NCBI GenBank assembly: GCA_021405325.1
Contig: QWII01000064.1
Coordinates: forward strand, 23,534-87,533
Direction: 5' to 3'
Length of the DNA: 64,000 nt
Source: Caldilinea sp. CFX5
GTDB taxonomy: Bacteria > Chloroflexota > Anaerolineae > Caldilineales > Caldilineaceae
Part shown: positions 50,061-58,258 of the stretch, one piece after another
How the letters are laid out: each line of letters opens with the position of its first letter
Numbering within the stretch: position 1 is the stretch's first letter
Translations under genes and position numbers: made by a program
The notes under the pieces: generated by a model
The model's input: only the letters and a program-made list of their open reading frames with translations
What the model was told of the DNA's origin: nothing
Database searches by the model: none

Positions 50061-51108
50061 CCCGTTCCAACATCGTCACCACCGCTTTCATCCATCCTAG
50101 CGCAAAGGCCATGCCGGCGTGCCAACCGGCGGCGCAACTCATGTGCGGCGTGTGGTCGGGGATGATGACGCCGTCGTAGCCGTTTTTGTGGTAGATGCGC
50201 AGCGATTGAATCATGTCCACGTCGCCGTCATCGACAAAGGATTCGGTGTAGTTCGGCACCTTGCCCACCACGTTGCGGAAGTGGACATAGGCGATCTTGC
50301 CCTGGGCGCTGTAGGTGTCGATCGCTTCGTAGACATCGCCCACCGCCATCTCGGCAATGGTCCCCTGACAAAATTCGAGGGCATTGTAATAGCTCGGCAC
50401 AATGTCGAGTAGGCGTTGGTAGCGATCCGGCGTGTAGACCAGGCGCGGCGTCTGGCGCAGCACCGGCAACGGCGGATCATCAGGATGAGCCGCCAAACGC
50501 ACACCCGCTTCTTCGGCCACCGGCACAATCGTCGTGAGAAAATCGCTGAGCCGTTGCCATAGCGCTTCTTCCGTCACCGGCGCAATCGGGCCTGGCGGTG
50601 CCTCTTTGTCATAGACCGTGTTCCAGATCGTGCCATTCGGGATCGGATCTTGTGGCGGCGCTTGATCAGCCAGGTAGCCAATCGATTCCGCCCCACCACG
50701 GCCAAAGGGGCCACGCACCCGCCCCCACACGCCGGCCAGACTAAAGTTATAGCCCATCACCGGAATGCCCGCCTTGCCCAGATTGCGGATCGAGATTTTC
50801 AAGTTCTCCAGTTGGGCTTGCTTCCGTGGGCCGTCGAGCAGGACATCATGCCAGTGCGGCACCGGGAAATTTTCTAACGCGGCAATATCCACGCCCTCGG
50901 CATTCGCCGCCGCCCGCAGATCGCGCAAATCTTCATAAGTCCAGTAGGGCAGCGTCGGATCAGTGACGCCCCAACAGCCGGCCGGCGCTTTGGCTTTGGG
51001 CAGCAACGCCGGAATGTGAGCGACAACATGGGTCGCCCCCGCCTGTCTGGCAAAGCGAAAATTCTCCGCCGTGAGCATGTTGTCGTAGAGACCAAGACCG
51101 AGTTTCAT
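50053..51108 (-). CDS. uxuA: mannonate dehydratase
   Basis: A 351-residue TIM-barrel enzyme that converts D-mannonate to 2-keto-3-deoxygluconate. It starts MKLGLGLYDNMLTAENFRFARQAGATHVVAHIPAL. Recognisable parts are IRNLGKAGIPVMGYNFSLAGVWGR, AGVRLAAHPDDPPLPVLRQTPRL, NALEFCQGTIAEM, AYVHFRNVVGKVPNYTESFVDDGDVDMIQSLRIYHKNGYDGVIIPDHTPHM. The His, Cys, His and Asp that bind the metal in the family are present. ATG at 51108 follows AGAAAGAAAAACCC. It is a lone gene with no other hexuronate genes near. Confidence 0.9.
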   Translation of the reverse strand: MKLGLGLYDNMLTAENFRFARQAGATHVVAHIPALLPKAKAPAGCWGVTDPTLPYWTYEDLRDLRAAANAEGVDIAALENFPVPHWHDVLLDGPRKQAQLENLKISIRNLGKAGIPVMGYNFSLAGVWGRVRGPFGRGGAESIGYLADQAPPQDPIPNGTIWNTVYDKEAPPGPIAPVTEEALWQRLSDFLTTIVPVAEEAGVRLAAHPDDPPLPVLRQTPRLVYTPDRYQRLLDIVPSYYNALEFCQGTIAEMAVGDVYEAIDTYSAQGKIAYVHFRNVVGKVPNYTESFVDDGDVDMIQSLRIYHKNGYDGVIIPDHTPHMSCAAGWHAGMAFALGWMKAVVTMLERGA

Positions 51109-51123
51109 GGGTTTTTCTTTCTA

Positions 51124-51242
51124 GTGAAACGTGATGACGTGATTCGTGAAACGTGATTCGTGAAACGTGATTCGTGATGACGTGCTGAATGATTGACGTC
51201 TTGCTACGGTTCACGCATCACGCATCACGCATCACGTTTCAC
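51124..51242. repeat. heptamer palindrome (GTGATTC/GTGAAAC-type)
   Basis: Left arm 51124-51184 is 7-bp units GTGAAAC GTGATGA, then alternating GTGATTC and GTGAAAC. Right arm 51211-51242 is TCACGCA repeated, then TCACGTTTCAC. The arms pair in register despite unit differences. It separates the mannonate dehydratase and UspA genes, and the UspA stop codon lies inside its right edge. Confidence 0.8.
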
Positions 51243-51694
51243 TCATCAGCCGGATGTAAAACCATAATGGGAATCGACGTGTGGTGGATCAAATGTTCGG
51301 CAATGCTGCCGTAGAGCAATTTGCTGAAGCCGGTGCGCGCGTAGGTGGTCATGGCGACCATGTCGATGTTGGCTTCTTTGATAAAGCGTTCGATTTCAAA
51401 GGCGGCGCTGCCAAAGCGTACTTCGCTGGAAACGGTGTAGCCGGCCTCTTCCAACATCTGTTTGGTGGCAAGCAACTCTTCGCGCAGTTGGTTCGATAGG
51501 GTGGCTTCCGATTGGGTGTCGTCCACACTGACGAAGATGGGGCCTTCCACATAGTAGACGCTTTGGGGGGGGTCGGCCACCCGTGTCAGAACCAAGTGGG
51601 TGTCTTCGGGGCGTAAGAAACGCCGAACATAGGGCAAAATTTGTTCGCGAAACTTCGAGCCGTCGAGCAGGATTAAAACGCGGTTTTTACTCAT
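51239..51694 (-). CDS. universal stress protein (UspA family)
   Basis: A 151-residue protein from ATG 51694 (MSKNRVLILLDGSKFREQILPYVRRFL), which follows GGAGGTGTCCG. The C-terminal IDMVAMTTYARTGFSKLLYGSIAEHLIHHTSIPIMVLHP carries the family pattern; the ATP-binding G-2x-G-9x-G(S/T) appears as an altered TGFSKLLYGSIAEH with a Gly-Ser end, so nucleotide binding is uncertain. Acts in the cytoplasm in stress tolerance. Single gene. Confidence 0.9.
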   Translation of the reverse strand: MSKNRVLILLDGSKFREQILPYVRRFLRPEDTHLVLTRVADPPQSVYYVEGPIFVSVDDTQSEATLSNQLREELLATKQMLEEAGYTVSSEVRFGSAAFEIERFIKEANIDMVAMTTYARTGFSKLLYGSIAEHLIHHTSIPIMVLHPADE

Positions 51695-51862
51695 CGGACA
51701 CCTCCAGGTTGCAAAAGATTCTATGGTCATAGAACAAGCATGAAGCGGCCAGAGACAAAGGATGACACTTGCCGGTGCGATGGGGGCAAACAGGGTGGAT
51801 TGGGTTTGCGCCTTTGTCCCAGGCCGTCAGTGGGTGCGCTCATAGTATAGCAAAAAAGTTGG

Positions 51863-52474
51863 ATGATTGCTACTCGCTCTTTCGTCATTTTCATGTATAA
51901 TTATTCGACCGAATTTGCTGATCTCTTTCCTGAAATGGCGCGTAACTGGAATTTTGTGCCGCGTTTTGCTCATGTGCTGATTGATCAGTCAGGACTTGAT
52001 CCGAAACAGGTACAGGGTGGGCTACGCGCCCGTATCCTACAACTGTTGATGTTTGCCGCCTATCACGAACCGATCCGGGAAGCGTTACAATTGGCAGCGC
52101 AATTGTTGGCCCAGCTACCGGAAACGGGCGGCATCAACTATGTACGCGTTTTTGTGCGTTACCTGACTGCAACGCAAGAAAATAAAACAGTAGAAGCGTT
52201 CGCCGAGACAGTGGCCCAGTACGTACCACAGAAAGGACAAAAGATTATGACCTTTGCCCAACAACTGTTACAAGAAGGCGAAATGATTGGGGAAATTAAA
52301 GCTAAAATTGAAATGATCGAAAAGCTACTACGGGCCGGCGTCAGTTGGGCTACCATTGAACAAGCCATGGAAATTAATGCCCGACAATTTGTCGAACTAA
52401 AGCAAGAATTAGCGCGCCTAACCAAAGCCAGAGGGTCAATTCTATTTCTTGACGAAGCTGCTGAACCAGCCTAG
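51863..52474 (+). pseudogene. C-terminal part of an Rpn-type recombination-promoting nuclease
   Basis: The frame from 51863 encodes 203 residues (an ATG at 51896 gives 192). FAHVLIDQSGLDPKQVQGGLRARILQLLMFAAYHEPIREALQLAAQLLAQL and the tail EGEMIGEIKAKIEMIEKLLRAGVSWATIEQAMEINARQFVELKQEL match the C-terminal half of Rpn/PD-(D/E)XK transposase-like proteins (PF04754 group). The N-terminal nuclease part with its Asp and E-x-K is absent, and no matching piece is seen upstream. It is probably a truncated remnant, although a short product could still be made. Confidence 0.6.
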
Positions 52475-52483
52475 CGCCACCCC

Positions 52484-53293
52484 TCAATTCAACGGCTCAT
52501 ACTCCCGAATCTCGCCATTGCGCCAGGCCAGCAGCCGGCCATAGAGCGCATATTGGCGACTGGCCGCATCCTTGCTCACCTGCCGGGCCAAGCCGGTGAC
52601 GCCGGCGGGGTTTTTCTCGCTAAAGGCGATGATAAAATCGCGGTTGGGGATGCCGATGAGCATATTGCCAGGGATGCGCCGCGCCCACTTCTCCATCACT
52701 TCGGGCAATAGCACCTGAACCGCCGCATAGCCTTCCTGGGTCTCACAACTGATCATGGTTTGGTAGAGGCTGCCGTGGGTCTCGATCTTATACTCTTTGA
52801 CCCGTTTGCGCAGGTTATTAAGGGCGTAGGTGTGGATGTCATCCAACGTACCGCCCTTGTCGAAGATTTCGCCAAACATATTCTGGCTGACATAGGCGCG
52901 CGCCGTCGGCATATCAAAGATGTAGACAATGACCAGCCCGGTGAGGAAAGGGCGGTGCAAGATGGGGGCGACTTCCTGAATCTGCCGATCCACCAACCAC
53001 TGGCTGGTCTGAAGCATCGGCAGGAGCGATTCCGCCGCCTCCTGCTCGGTGGGTGGCGGCGGCGGCGGCGGTAATTGACGTAGGACTTTGAGATGCGCGC
53101 CCACAATGTCAGCCAGCCGGTGGGGAGCATTGGTATAGGCATGGTAAGCCGTACTCAGGTTCAACCGGCTTGACTGCCCATACAAGGTGACAAACAGATA
53201 AGAGTCGCTGTATCGTTCGACGGGGAAGCCGGCTTCAAGCGTCACCTTTGACATATACGCCATGAAGGCATCCAGGGAGCGCAAATCGTTCAT
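52484..53293 (-). CDS. DUF1444 (YtpQ-like) protein
   Basis: A 269-residue cytoplasmic protein. The central YLFVTLYGQSSRLNLSTAYHAYTNAPHRLADIVGAHLKVL and the C-terminal MLIGIPNRDFIIAFSEKNPAGVTGLARQVSKDAASRQYALYGRLLAWRNGEIREY follow the DUF1444 pattern. A Pro run (PPPPPPP, near residue 75) is a local oddity. No catalytic motif is known. It starts 4 bp after the Mrp ATPase stop, so the two are cotranscribed and may act together in Fe-S or protein maintenance (inference from position only). Confidence 0.75.
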   Translation of the reverse strand: MNDLRSLDAFMAYMSKVTLEAGFPVERYSDSYLFVTLYGQSSRLNLSTAYHAYTNAPHRLADIVGAHLKVLRQLPPPPPPPTEQEAAESLLPMLQTSQWLVDRQIQEVAPILHRPFLTGLVIVYIFDMPTARAYVSQNMFGEIFDKGGTLDDIHTYALNNLRKRVKEYKIETHGSLYQTMISCETQEGYAAVQVLLPEVMEKWARRIPGNMLIGIPNRDFIIAFSEKNPAGVTGLARQVSKDAASRQYALYGRLLAWRNGEIREYEPLN

Positions 53294-53297
53294 GATT

Positions 53298-54356
53298 TCA
53301 TAGGATCCGTAGTTCTGGGTCGGAGGTCATGCCCATGACGCTGATGCGGGCCGCAATCTTACGGGCCAGGGCACGAAAGGCTTGAGCAGCGGCGCTCTCT
53401 GGAGCGGCAATGACAATGGGCAGACCACTGTCGCCGCCACGGCGCACTTGCGGATCGAGCTCCACTCGGCCCAAAAATTCCACGCCGAGGGTCTTGGCGG
53501 CGCCTTCACCCCCACCGCTGCCAAAGACTTCACCGCTCATGTTTTCAATCACGCCGAGGATCGGCACTTGCAATTGCTGGAACGCTTCGGCGCCGCGCAG
53601 GGCATCGCTCACCGCTACCGCTTGCGGCCCTGTCACCATGACGCCGCCGGTCAGCGGTACGCTTTGCGCCAGACTGAGTTGCGCGTCACCCGTACCGGGC
53701 GGCAGATCGACGATCAAATAGTCCAGTTCGCCCCAGCGCACATCGGTGAAAAGCTGCTGAATCGCCTTATGCAACATCGGGCCGCGCCAAACCAACGCTT
53801 TGCCTTCCGGCACCAGGAAGCCCATGCTGATCACTTCCACATCAAAGGCGGTGAAGGGCAGCATCTTGTTGCCTTCTACGCGTGGCTTTCCGGAAAGGCC
53901 AAACATCATGGGAATGTTCGGGCCATAAATATCGGCATCCAGGACGCCGACCTTTGCCCCTTCCAATGCCAGGCTCACGGCCAGGTTGGTAGAGACGGTG
54001 CTTTTGCCCACGCCCCCTTTGCCGCTCGCCACGGCGACAATATTTTTCACCGGGATGTTGAGTTTGTTGGCAATGCGGTTGTCGCTACGCACCTGAGCGT
54101 CAAAGCGGACGTTAACTTGACCAACCCCCGGCACCAGTTGCTTGACCGCCGCAATCGACTCCTGCTCCATTTGGCTGCGCAGGGGACAGGCGGGCGTCGT
54201 CAACATAATGGTGAAACCGACCTGGGCGCCGCTAATCGTCACATCGCGAATCATTTTCAACGTGACCAAATCGTTGTGCAATTCGGGTTCCTGCACCGTA
54301 CTCAACGCCTGCAAAATGGCGTCTTCGGTAATCCCTTTATTTTTTTGACCAAACAT
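53298..54356 (-). CDS. Mrp/ApbC-type P-loop ATPase, iron-sulfur cluster carrier
   Basis: A 352-residue protein. The N-terminal DUF59/MIP18 domain (about residues 8-85) reads [26 protein letters not shown]. Then comes the deviant Walker A of the Mrp/NBP35 group, [22 protein letters not shown], with switch motifs [16 protein letters not shown] and [16 protein letters not shown]. The usual C-terminal CxxC for cluster binding is not found in the expected place ([16 protein letters not shown] replaces the common ENMS.f.CP.Cg), an odd loss. ATG at 54356 follows TAAAAGGAAACAGC. It probably carries Fe-S clusters or acts on cofactors. Confidence 0.9.
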   Translation of the reverse strand: MFGQKNKGITEDAILQALSTVQEPELHNDLVTLKMIRDVTISGAQVGFTIMLTTPACPLRSQMEQESIAAVKQLVPGVGQVNVRFDAQVRSDNRIANKLNIPVKNIVAVASGKGGVGKSTVSTNLAVSLALEGAKVGVLDADIYGPNIPMMFGLSGKPRVEGNKMLPFTAFDVEVISMGFLVPEGKALVWRGPMLHKAIQQLFTDVRWGELDYLIVDLPPGTGDAQLSLAQSVPLTGGVMVTGPQAVAVSDALRGAEAFQQLQVPILGVIENMSGEVFGSGGGEGAAKTLGVEFLGRVELDPQVRRGGDSGLPIVIAAPESAAAQAFRALARKIAARISVMGMTSDPELRIL

Positions 54357-54544
54357 GCTGTTTCCTTTTAAGTGAATTGTCGCAAATCACAGATCTAGTG
54401 CGAGACGTAAACCCTGATCTAAAAGATACAGGGATTGGGGCGACAATTCAGTAACTTTCTCCATCAGGAGTTTGCCAGTAGTAGTATAAACAAAGTTCAA
54501 CGTCTGGCAAAATAGTAAGCGACGACAATGCGCTTTGTCATTTT

Positions 54545-55885
54545 TCAACGAATGCGCATATCTTCCTGCATCATGGTAGCAACGTTGTGCCCCAATTCAA
54601 CGGCATAATTCGTGCCGCGATCCCACGGGTAGACTTGGCTCATGGAGGCAAAGTATAACCCGCTCAACGGCGTGCGAATAGCCGGGATCATGTCGAGATA
54701 ACCGACTGGCGGAATGGGTTGGGCATATTTGGCTTTATGCACCCATGCGCCGGTAATCCAGTTCGGCTGGAAGGCGGGATTAAAGCGCGAGAGGTACGGG
54801 CTAAACTCTGCCACTAATTGCGCGGCGTCCATGCTGAAATAGGGGTGATCCGGATCAAGATAGTTACCCAAATAGAGCAGATGATCACCGGCATAATGAA
54901 CCGGGTCGATCATATTGGTATGCTCAACCATCGCCAGCAACGGGATGCCCTCGCGCTTGGGCAGGCTGATCCAGTACATTTGCTCAGTCAGGCGTCGATC
55001 CAGCGCCACAGTCAACACGACCGCGCCCATACTCTTCAACTTGCTCAACTGGCCGAGGTACGCTGCGGGTAGATCAGGCGTCATCCGCTGCATCAAACCA
55101 GGGCCGACGGTACTGAGTACGCGATCATAGTGGGCAGCCGGGGCATCTTTCACTTGCACAACATAGCCACCCGCCGCTCCGGGGCGAATCGACTCGACCG
55201 CCGCGCTCAGTTGGATCTGCACACCCAGTTTGCGTACCGTGTCGCCTAATGTATTAGCAAACGCCTGAAAACCGCCGTCAAAATAGCCCAGCTTTGGCGT
55301 GCGTGCATAGATGCGCGCCCACAGCCAGGCCATGTTGACCTCTTTGTAGTGCGCCCCAAATTTGCCTTCCAACTGAAACTGCCAGGCGGCATCCCAGGCG
55401 CGATCCCCCATCCAGCGGCGCGTCCACTCTTCGGCACGCAGCTTGTCAAAGTGACGCCAGGGTTTGCGTGGGTCAAAGCGCAGGTAGGCGATGACCATGC
55501 CCATACGCAGGCGGTCAATGAATGGAATTGCCGGAAAGGTTAAAATGCGGGTGACACTATCAAGCGGGTAATCTTTGCCCTGGTAGTGGATGCCGGTGTT
55601 GGGGCGATAGAGTTTAAGGGCGTCGGCCATGCCGATCTCGCGCACCAAGTCAAACATGGCGCGATCCGAGGTAAAGAGATGGTGGTAATATTGCTCCAGC
55701 GGCCATTCCCACTCCGGTCGACCTTTGAAGCCAGCCGCCAGCCCGCCCAGTTGGGAACTGCTTTCATAAATGGTGATCGCCACTGGCGAGCTGGATGCAC
55801 GGGCCAGATCATAGGCCGCCGTTAAGCCTGTGACGCCCCCGCCGATGATGGCAATGCGGGCTGGGGGAGATGTTTGATTGGTCAT
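54545..55885 (-). CDS. FAD-dependent amine-oxidase-like oxidoreductase (HemY/UGM-like)
   Basis: A 446-residue protein. The N-terminal Rossmann motif IAIIGGGVTGLTAAYDLARA, followed by ITIYESSSQLGGLAAGFKG, binds FAD. YDRVLSTVGPGLMQRM is the usual second motif, and the C-terminal PPVGYLDMIPAIRTPLSGLYFASMSQVYPWDRGTNYAVELG completes the flavin site. It resembles protoporphyrinogen-oxidase-like and UDP-galactopyranose-mutase-like amine-oxidase proteins; W-E-W-P-LEQYYHHLF is typical of a group linked to polysaccharide genes. Substrate unknown. It runs leftward, upstream of the Mrp gene but separated by 188 bp. Confidence 0.85.
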   Translation of the reverse strand: MTNQTSPPARIAIIGGGVTGLTAAYDLARASSSPVAITIYESSSQLGGLAAGFKGRPEWEWPLEQYYHHLFTSDRAMFDLVREIGMADALKLYRPNTGIHYQGKDYPLDSVTRILTFPAIPFIDRLRMGMVIAYLRFDPRKPWRHFDKLRAEEWTRRWMGDRAWDAAWQFQLEGKFGAHYKEVNMAWLWARIYARTPKLGYFDGGFQAFANTLGDTVRKLGVQIQLSAAVESIRPGAAGGYVVQVKDAPAAHYDRVLSTVGPGLMQRMTPDLPAAYLGQLSKLKSMGAVVLTVALDRRLTEQMYWISLPKREGIPLLAMVEHTNMIDPVHYAGDHLLYLGNYLDPDHPYFSMDAAQLVAEFSPYLSRFNPAFQPNWITGAWVHKAKYAQPIPPVGYLDMIPAIRTPLSGLYFASMSQVYPWDRGTNYAVELGHNVATMMQEDMRIR

Positions 55886-55932
55886 TAGATTTGTAATTTA
55901 CTTTTATGGTATAAGCAACATCAAAAACGAAA

Positions 55933-55958
55933 AAACCAGCGCAATTGCGCTGGTTTTT
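55933..55958. terminator. bidirectional rho-independent terminator
   Basis: A perfect palindrome, AAAACCAGCGCAAT and its complement ending in GGTTTT, spans 55933-55958 with A and T runs on each side. It lies 2 bp beyond the stop of the Cys-rich small gene, so it ends that leftward transcript. Confidence 0.85.
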
Positions 55959-55960
55959 GC

Positions 55961-56344
55961 TTAAAGCGCCTGAACCGGAGCCAGCGCTGAAAGCGCCGGT
56001 CGCGTCCCCTGCTGTAGGTGCTGATTCAGTTCCACTTTCATCCGCTCATACAAATCAAGCAGATCGCGATCTGATCCCTTATACGATTGAATCGTCTGGG
56101 TGGCGCAGAGATAGCAGCCGCGCAAGAATTTATAGTTGTTGCTGTTACAGCGCAGACAGCCATCCAACTCAATCATCATCAGCACAAAGGCCAGGCTGTC
56201 CGGGTGCGTCTCCGGCAGGGTTGAGACACGGTCAACCAACCGTTGCCATTCCTCCCCGCGCAATTCGCGCAAACTGGGGATGAGATGGGCGGGAAAGAGT
56301 AACTCGGCCTTGGTGTGAACACCATAGTCGTTTAAGTCGGCCAC
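55961..56344 (-). CDS. small cysteine-bearing protein of unknown function
   Basis: About 127 residues. GGAGG lies five bases before the GTG at 56344, which favours it over the GTG at 56356. The body is helical (AELLFPAHLIPSLRELRGEEWQRLVDRVSTLPETHPDSLAFVLMMIELDGCLRC). Four cysteines lie in CLRCNSNNYKFLRGCYLC, forming CxxC-N11-CxxC, a likely zinc or Fe-S site. RDLLDLYERMKVELNQHLQ follows. No family recognised. The gene is closed by a strong terminator. Confidence 0.7.
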   Translation of the reverse strand: MADLNDYGVHTKAELLFPAHLIPSLRELRGEEWQRLVDRVSTLPETHPDSLAFVLMMIELDGCLRCNSNNYKFLRGCYLCATQTIQSYKGSDRDLLDLYERMKVELNQHLQQGTRPALSALAPVQAL

Positions 56345-56374
56345 GTTAACCTCCACGGCATCCTCTTTCTAGTC

Positions 56375-56482
56375 TATAGGTAGACAGGTAGACAGGTAGA
56401 CAGGTAGACAGGTAGATAGGTAGATAGGTGCTTTGTCAGTAATACTTGTGTACCTGTCTACCTGTCTACCTATTTACCTATC
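56375..56482. repeat. octamer palindrome (GGTAGACA-type), second large copy
   Basis: Left arm: repeated AGGTAGAC units followed by AGGTAGAT units (56377-56429). Right arm: TACCTGTC TACCTGTC TACCTATT TACCTATC (56450-56482). The words equal those at 13932 and 16228. It separates two leftward genes and overlaps the stop of the DUF1858-like gene. Confidence 0.8.
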
Positions 56483-56965
56483 CCCAAAACTCAATTCAAC
56501 ATTCGGTACTTTGATGACGGACGGTTGGCCGTTGGCGCTTTTGGGGGTCGCCGTCAACAAATTCAGATTTTGCAGCAATTGCGCCAGATTGCGGTCGTGT
56601 TCGCGGCAGATGTCGGTCAGCGTGTCGTTGGGATCAACGGTGCAACTGTTGCAGCCGCCTAGGTGGAACGCCGCCAGGATCTGCTCGACCTGGGGGTGGA
56701 CGGCCAGGGCGTCGCGTACTTTCATCTGGGGTGTGAAGCGCAGTTGCGCGCCACTGGGCAGGCGGCTTTCCGCCCGCACTTGGGCCAGCGCCGCGGTCAA
56801 CTCTTCCCGCACTTTGCGAATCTCATCGTTGGCGTCAAAGAGCGCACGGTTATAGCGATCCAGGCGACGAGTAGCGGTCTGTAGCTCTTGCTGTAGCTTC
56901 CAGGCATAGGCAACCGCCGCCCCACCCACCACCAGCGCTAACCAACCAATCATTGTTCCCACCAT
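56474..56965 (-). CDS. membrane-anchored coiled-coil protein with DUF1858-like disulfide domain
   Basis: About 163 residues from ATG 56965 (MVGTMIGWLALVVGGAAVAYAWKLQQELQTATRRLDRYNRAL); an ATG at 56953 is equally possible and the longer frame reads through repeats. One N-terminal membrane segment is followed by a coiled coil (to about residue 75). The C-terminal domain MKVRDALAVHPQVEQILAAFHLGGCNSCTVDPNDTLTDICREHDRNLAQLLQNLN resembles DUF1858, whose Cys pair (here CNSC) is near a helix start. The domain may bind a metal or do thiol chemistry. Alone between repeats. Confidence 0.75.
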   Translation of the reverse strand: MVGTMIGWLALVVGGAAVAYAWKLQQELQTATRRLDRYNRALFDANDEIRKVREELTAALAQVRAESRLPSGAQLRFTPQMKVRDALAVHPQVEQILAAFHLGGCNSCTVDPNDTLTDICREHDRNLAQLLQNLNLLTATPKSANGQPSVIKVPNVELSFGDR

Positions 56966-56983
56966 TCCTCCTGACAAACGTAG

Positions 56984-57095
56984 GTGCGGTTTGCAACCGC
57001 ACGGACTTCCATGTGCGGTTTGCAACCGCACGGACTTCGGTGGACATGTGCGGTTTGCAACCGCACGGACTTCCATGTGCGGTTTGCAACCGCAC
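56984..57095. repeat. four tandem copies of the GTGCGGTTTGCAACCGCAC palindrome
   Basis: Copies at 56984-57002, 57013-57031, 57048-57066 and 57077-57095, spaced 29, 35 and 29 bases and joined by GGACTTCCAT-type linkers. Each is a hairpin on its own. A single related copy (with TTTGTAACC) is at 9755. It separates the UPF0173 and DUF1858-like genes. Confidence 0.88.
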
Positions 57096-57101
57096 CTACG
57101 A

Positions 57102-57794
57102 CTACAACGTAAATTCTTCACCGGGGGCAAGGACGGTGCAATCGATATCGGCGTCACGGCGCAACTTTTGAGCAAATGCTTTTGCGTCCTGCTTAATTGG
57201 CGGGAAGGTGTTGTAATGGATCGGAATAACCCGTTTTGCCTGGACAAATTGCGCAGCCACGACGGCGTCATCCGGCCCCATCGTGAAGTTGTCGCCAATC
57301 GGCAGCAACGCCACATCAACGCCGCCGGATTCGCCGATCAATTTCATGTCGTAGGTCAGGGCCGTGTCGCCGGCAAAGTAGACATCGTGACCATCGTTGA
57401 AGTGGATCAAGAAGCCGTTCGGGTGGCCGCCGCTGCTGCCGTCGGGCAGGGTGCTGCTGTGATGGGCAATGGTCAATTTGATGCGGCCAAAGGGAAAGGT
57501 ATAGGCGCCGCCAGTGTTCATGCCGTGGCCATTGGTTGCGCCCTGTTGCCCCAGCCAAGTAACAATTTCAAAGTTGCTGATCACCGTCGCGCCGGTGCGC
57601 TTGGCAATCGCCGCGGCATCGGCAATATGATCGCCATGCCCGTGGGAGACGAGAATGAAGTCAGCCGCAATGGCATCCGCCGCCGCCGGAGCCAGCGGGT
57701 TGTTGGGCGCCAGGAAGGGATCAATGACCAACTTAATCCCATCGGCATCAATGGTAAAGGTTGAGTGACCGTAATATTTGAAGCGAAGCGACAT
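57102..57794 (-). CDS. UPF0173-type metal-dependent hydrolase (beta-lactamase fold)
   Basis: A 230-residue protein from ATG 57794 (MSLRFKYYGHSTFTIDADGIKLVIDPFLAPNN), following GGGGGAAGGAAC. The metallo-hydrolase motif FILVSHGHGDHIADA, the later AHHSSTLPDGSSGGHPNGFLI, VYFAGDTALTYDMKLIGE and VIPIHYNTFPPI hold the metal ligands. The length is normal for UPF0173, relatives of L-ascorbate-6-phosphate lactonase (UlaG). Substrate unproven. Cytoplasmic. It lies downstream of the small RHH-like gene on the same strand. Confidence 0.93.
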   Translation of the reverse strand: MSLRFKYYGHSTFTIDADGIKLVIDPFLAPNNPLAPAAADAIAADFILVSHGHGDHIADAAAIAKRTGATVISNFEIVTWLGQQGATNGHGMNTGGAYTFPFGRIKLTIAHHSSTLPDGSSGGHPNGFLIHFNDGHDVYFAGDTALTYDMKLIGESGGVDVALLPIGDNFTMGPDDAVVAAQFVQAKRVIPIHYNTFPPIKQDAKAFAQKLRRDADIDCTVLAPGEEFTL

Positions 57795-57818
57795 GTTCCT
57801 TCCCCCTTTGCGCAAAAT

Positions 57819-58070
57819 TTAGTGAGTATGGGTCAAACCATTCTCATAGATATGGCTGTCTTGACGTATCTCATGCAATTGGGCAGTACAAGCTCTTTGA
57901 ATCCAAAGCTGGCGTGAAATCCCCAACGTGCAGCATTCGACATCAATTGACCGGAGCAATTCTAGCGGAAAGTCAACAGAAACGCGCTGCTTTGCCCGAA
58001 AGTTACCGGTAAAGTGGCTTGACACATCTTCGCCACGTTGCGCCATTTCCGCAATTTCTTCAATTGTCAT
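57819..58070 (-). CDS. orphan RHH/BrnA-like antitoxin-type protein
   Basis: An 83-residue protein; ATG at 58070 follows GGGGCAG. MTIEEIAEMAQRGEDVSSHFTGNFRAKQRVSVDFPLELLRSIDVECCTLGISRQLWIQRACTAQL has the ribbon-helix-helix pattern seen in BrnA/CopG-type antitoxins. No toxin-like gene is adjacent: downstream is the hydrolase, upstream a terminator and nuoI. It may be an orphan antitoxin or a regulator. Confidence 0.75.
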   Translation of the reverse strand: MTIEEIAEMAQRGEDVSSHFTGNFRAKQRVSVDFPLELLRSIDVECCTLGISRQLWIQRACTAQLHEIRQDSHIYENGLTHTH

Positions 58071-58163
58071 TTGATCTGCCCCTGCCCCGACACAATCGGT
58101 TTCTCGGCCCAACACTTTACAACAAAAATCGATTTTTGTCCACCTTTGTGCGTATAGCTATAA

Positions 58164-58201
58164 AAAAACAGAGCCAGACCCACCGCACGATGAGTCTGGC
58201 T
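58164..58201 (-). terminator. rho-independent terminator of the nuoB-nuoCD-nuoI operon
   Basis: Read leftward, AGCCAGAC and GTCTGGCT pair around a CATCGTGCGGTGG loop and are followed by CTG and a run of seven T. It lies about 60 bp beyond the nuoI stop. Confidence 0.85.
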
Positions 58202-58258
58202 TTGGCGACAATCCAGTAGTCTAGAGCAACCAGGCACAAGGAAGCATTGCAGAGGGTA

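Noticed and set aside
56966..57319. N-terminal extension of the DUF1858-like protein
   Set aside because: The extension reads through the four GTGCGGTTTGCAACCGCAC hairpins and into the opposite end of the hydrolase gene; the membrane segment at MIGWLALVVGG marks the true start.
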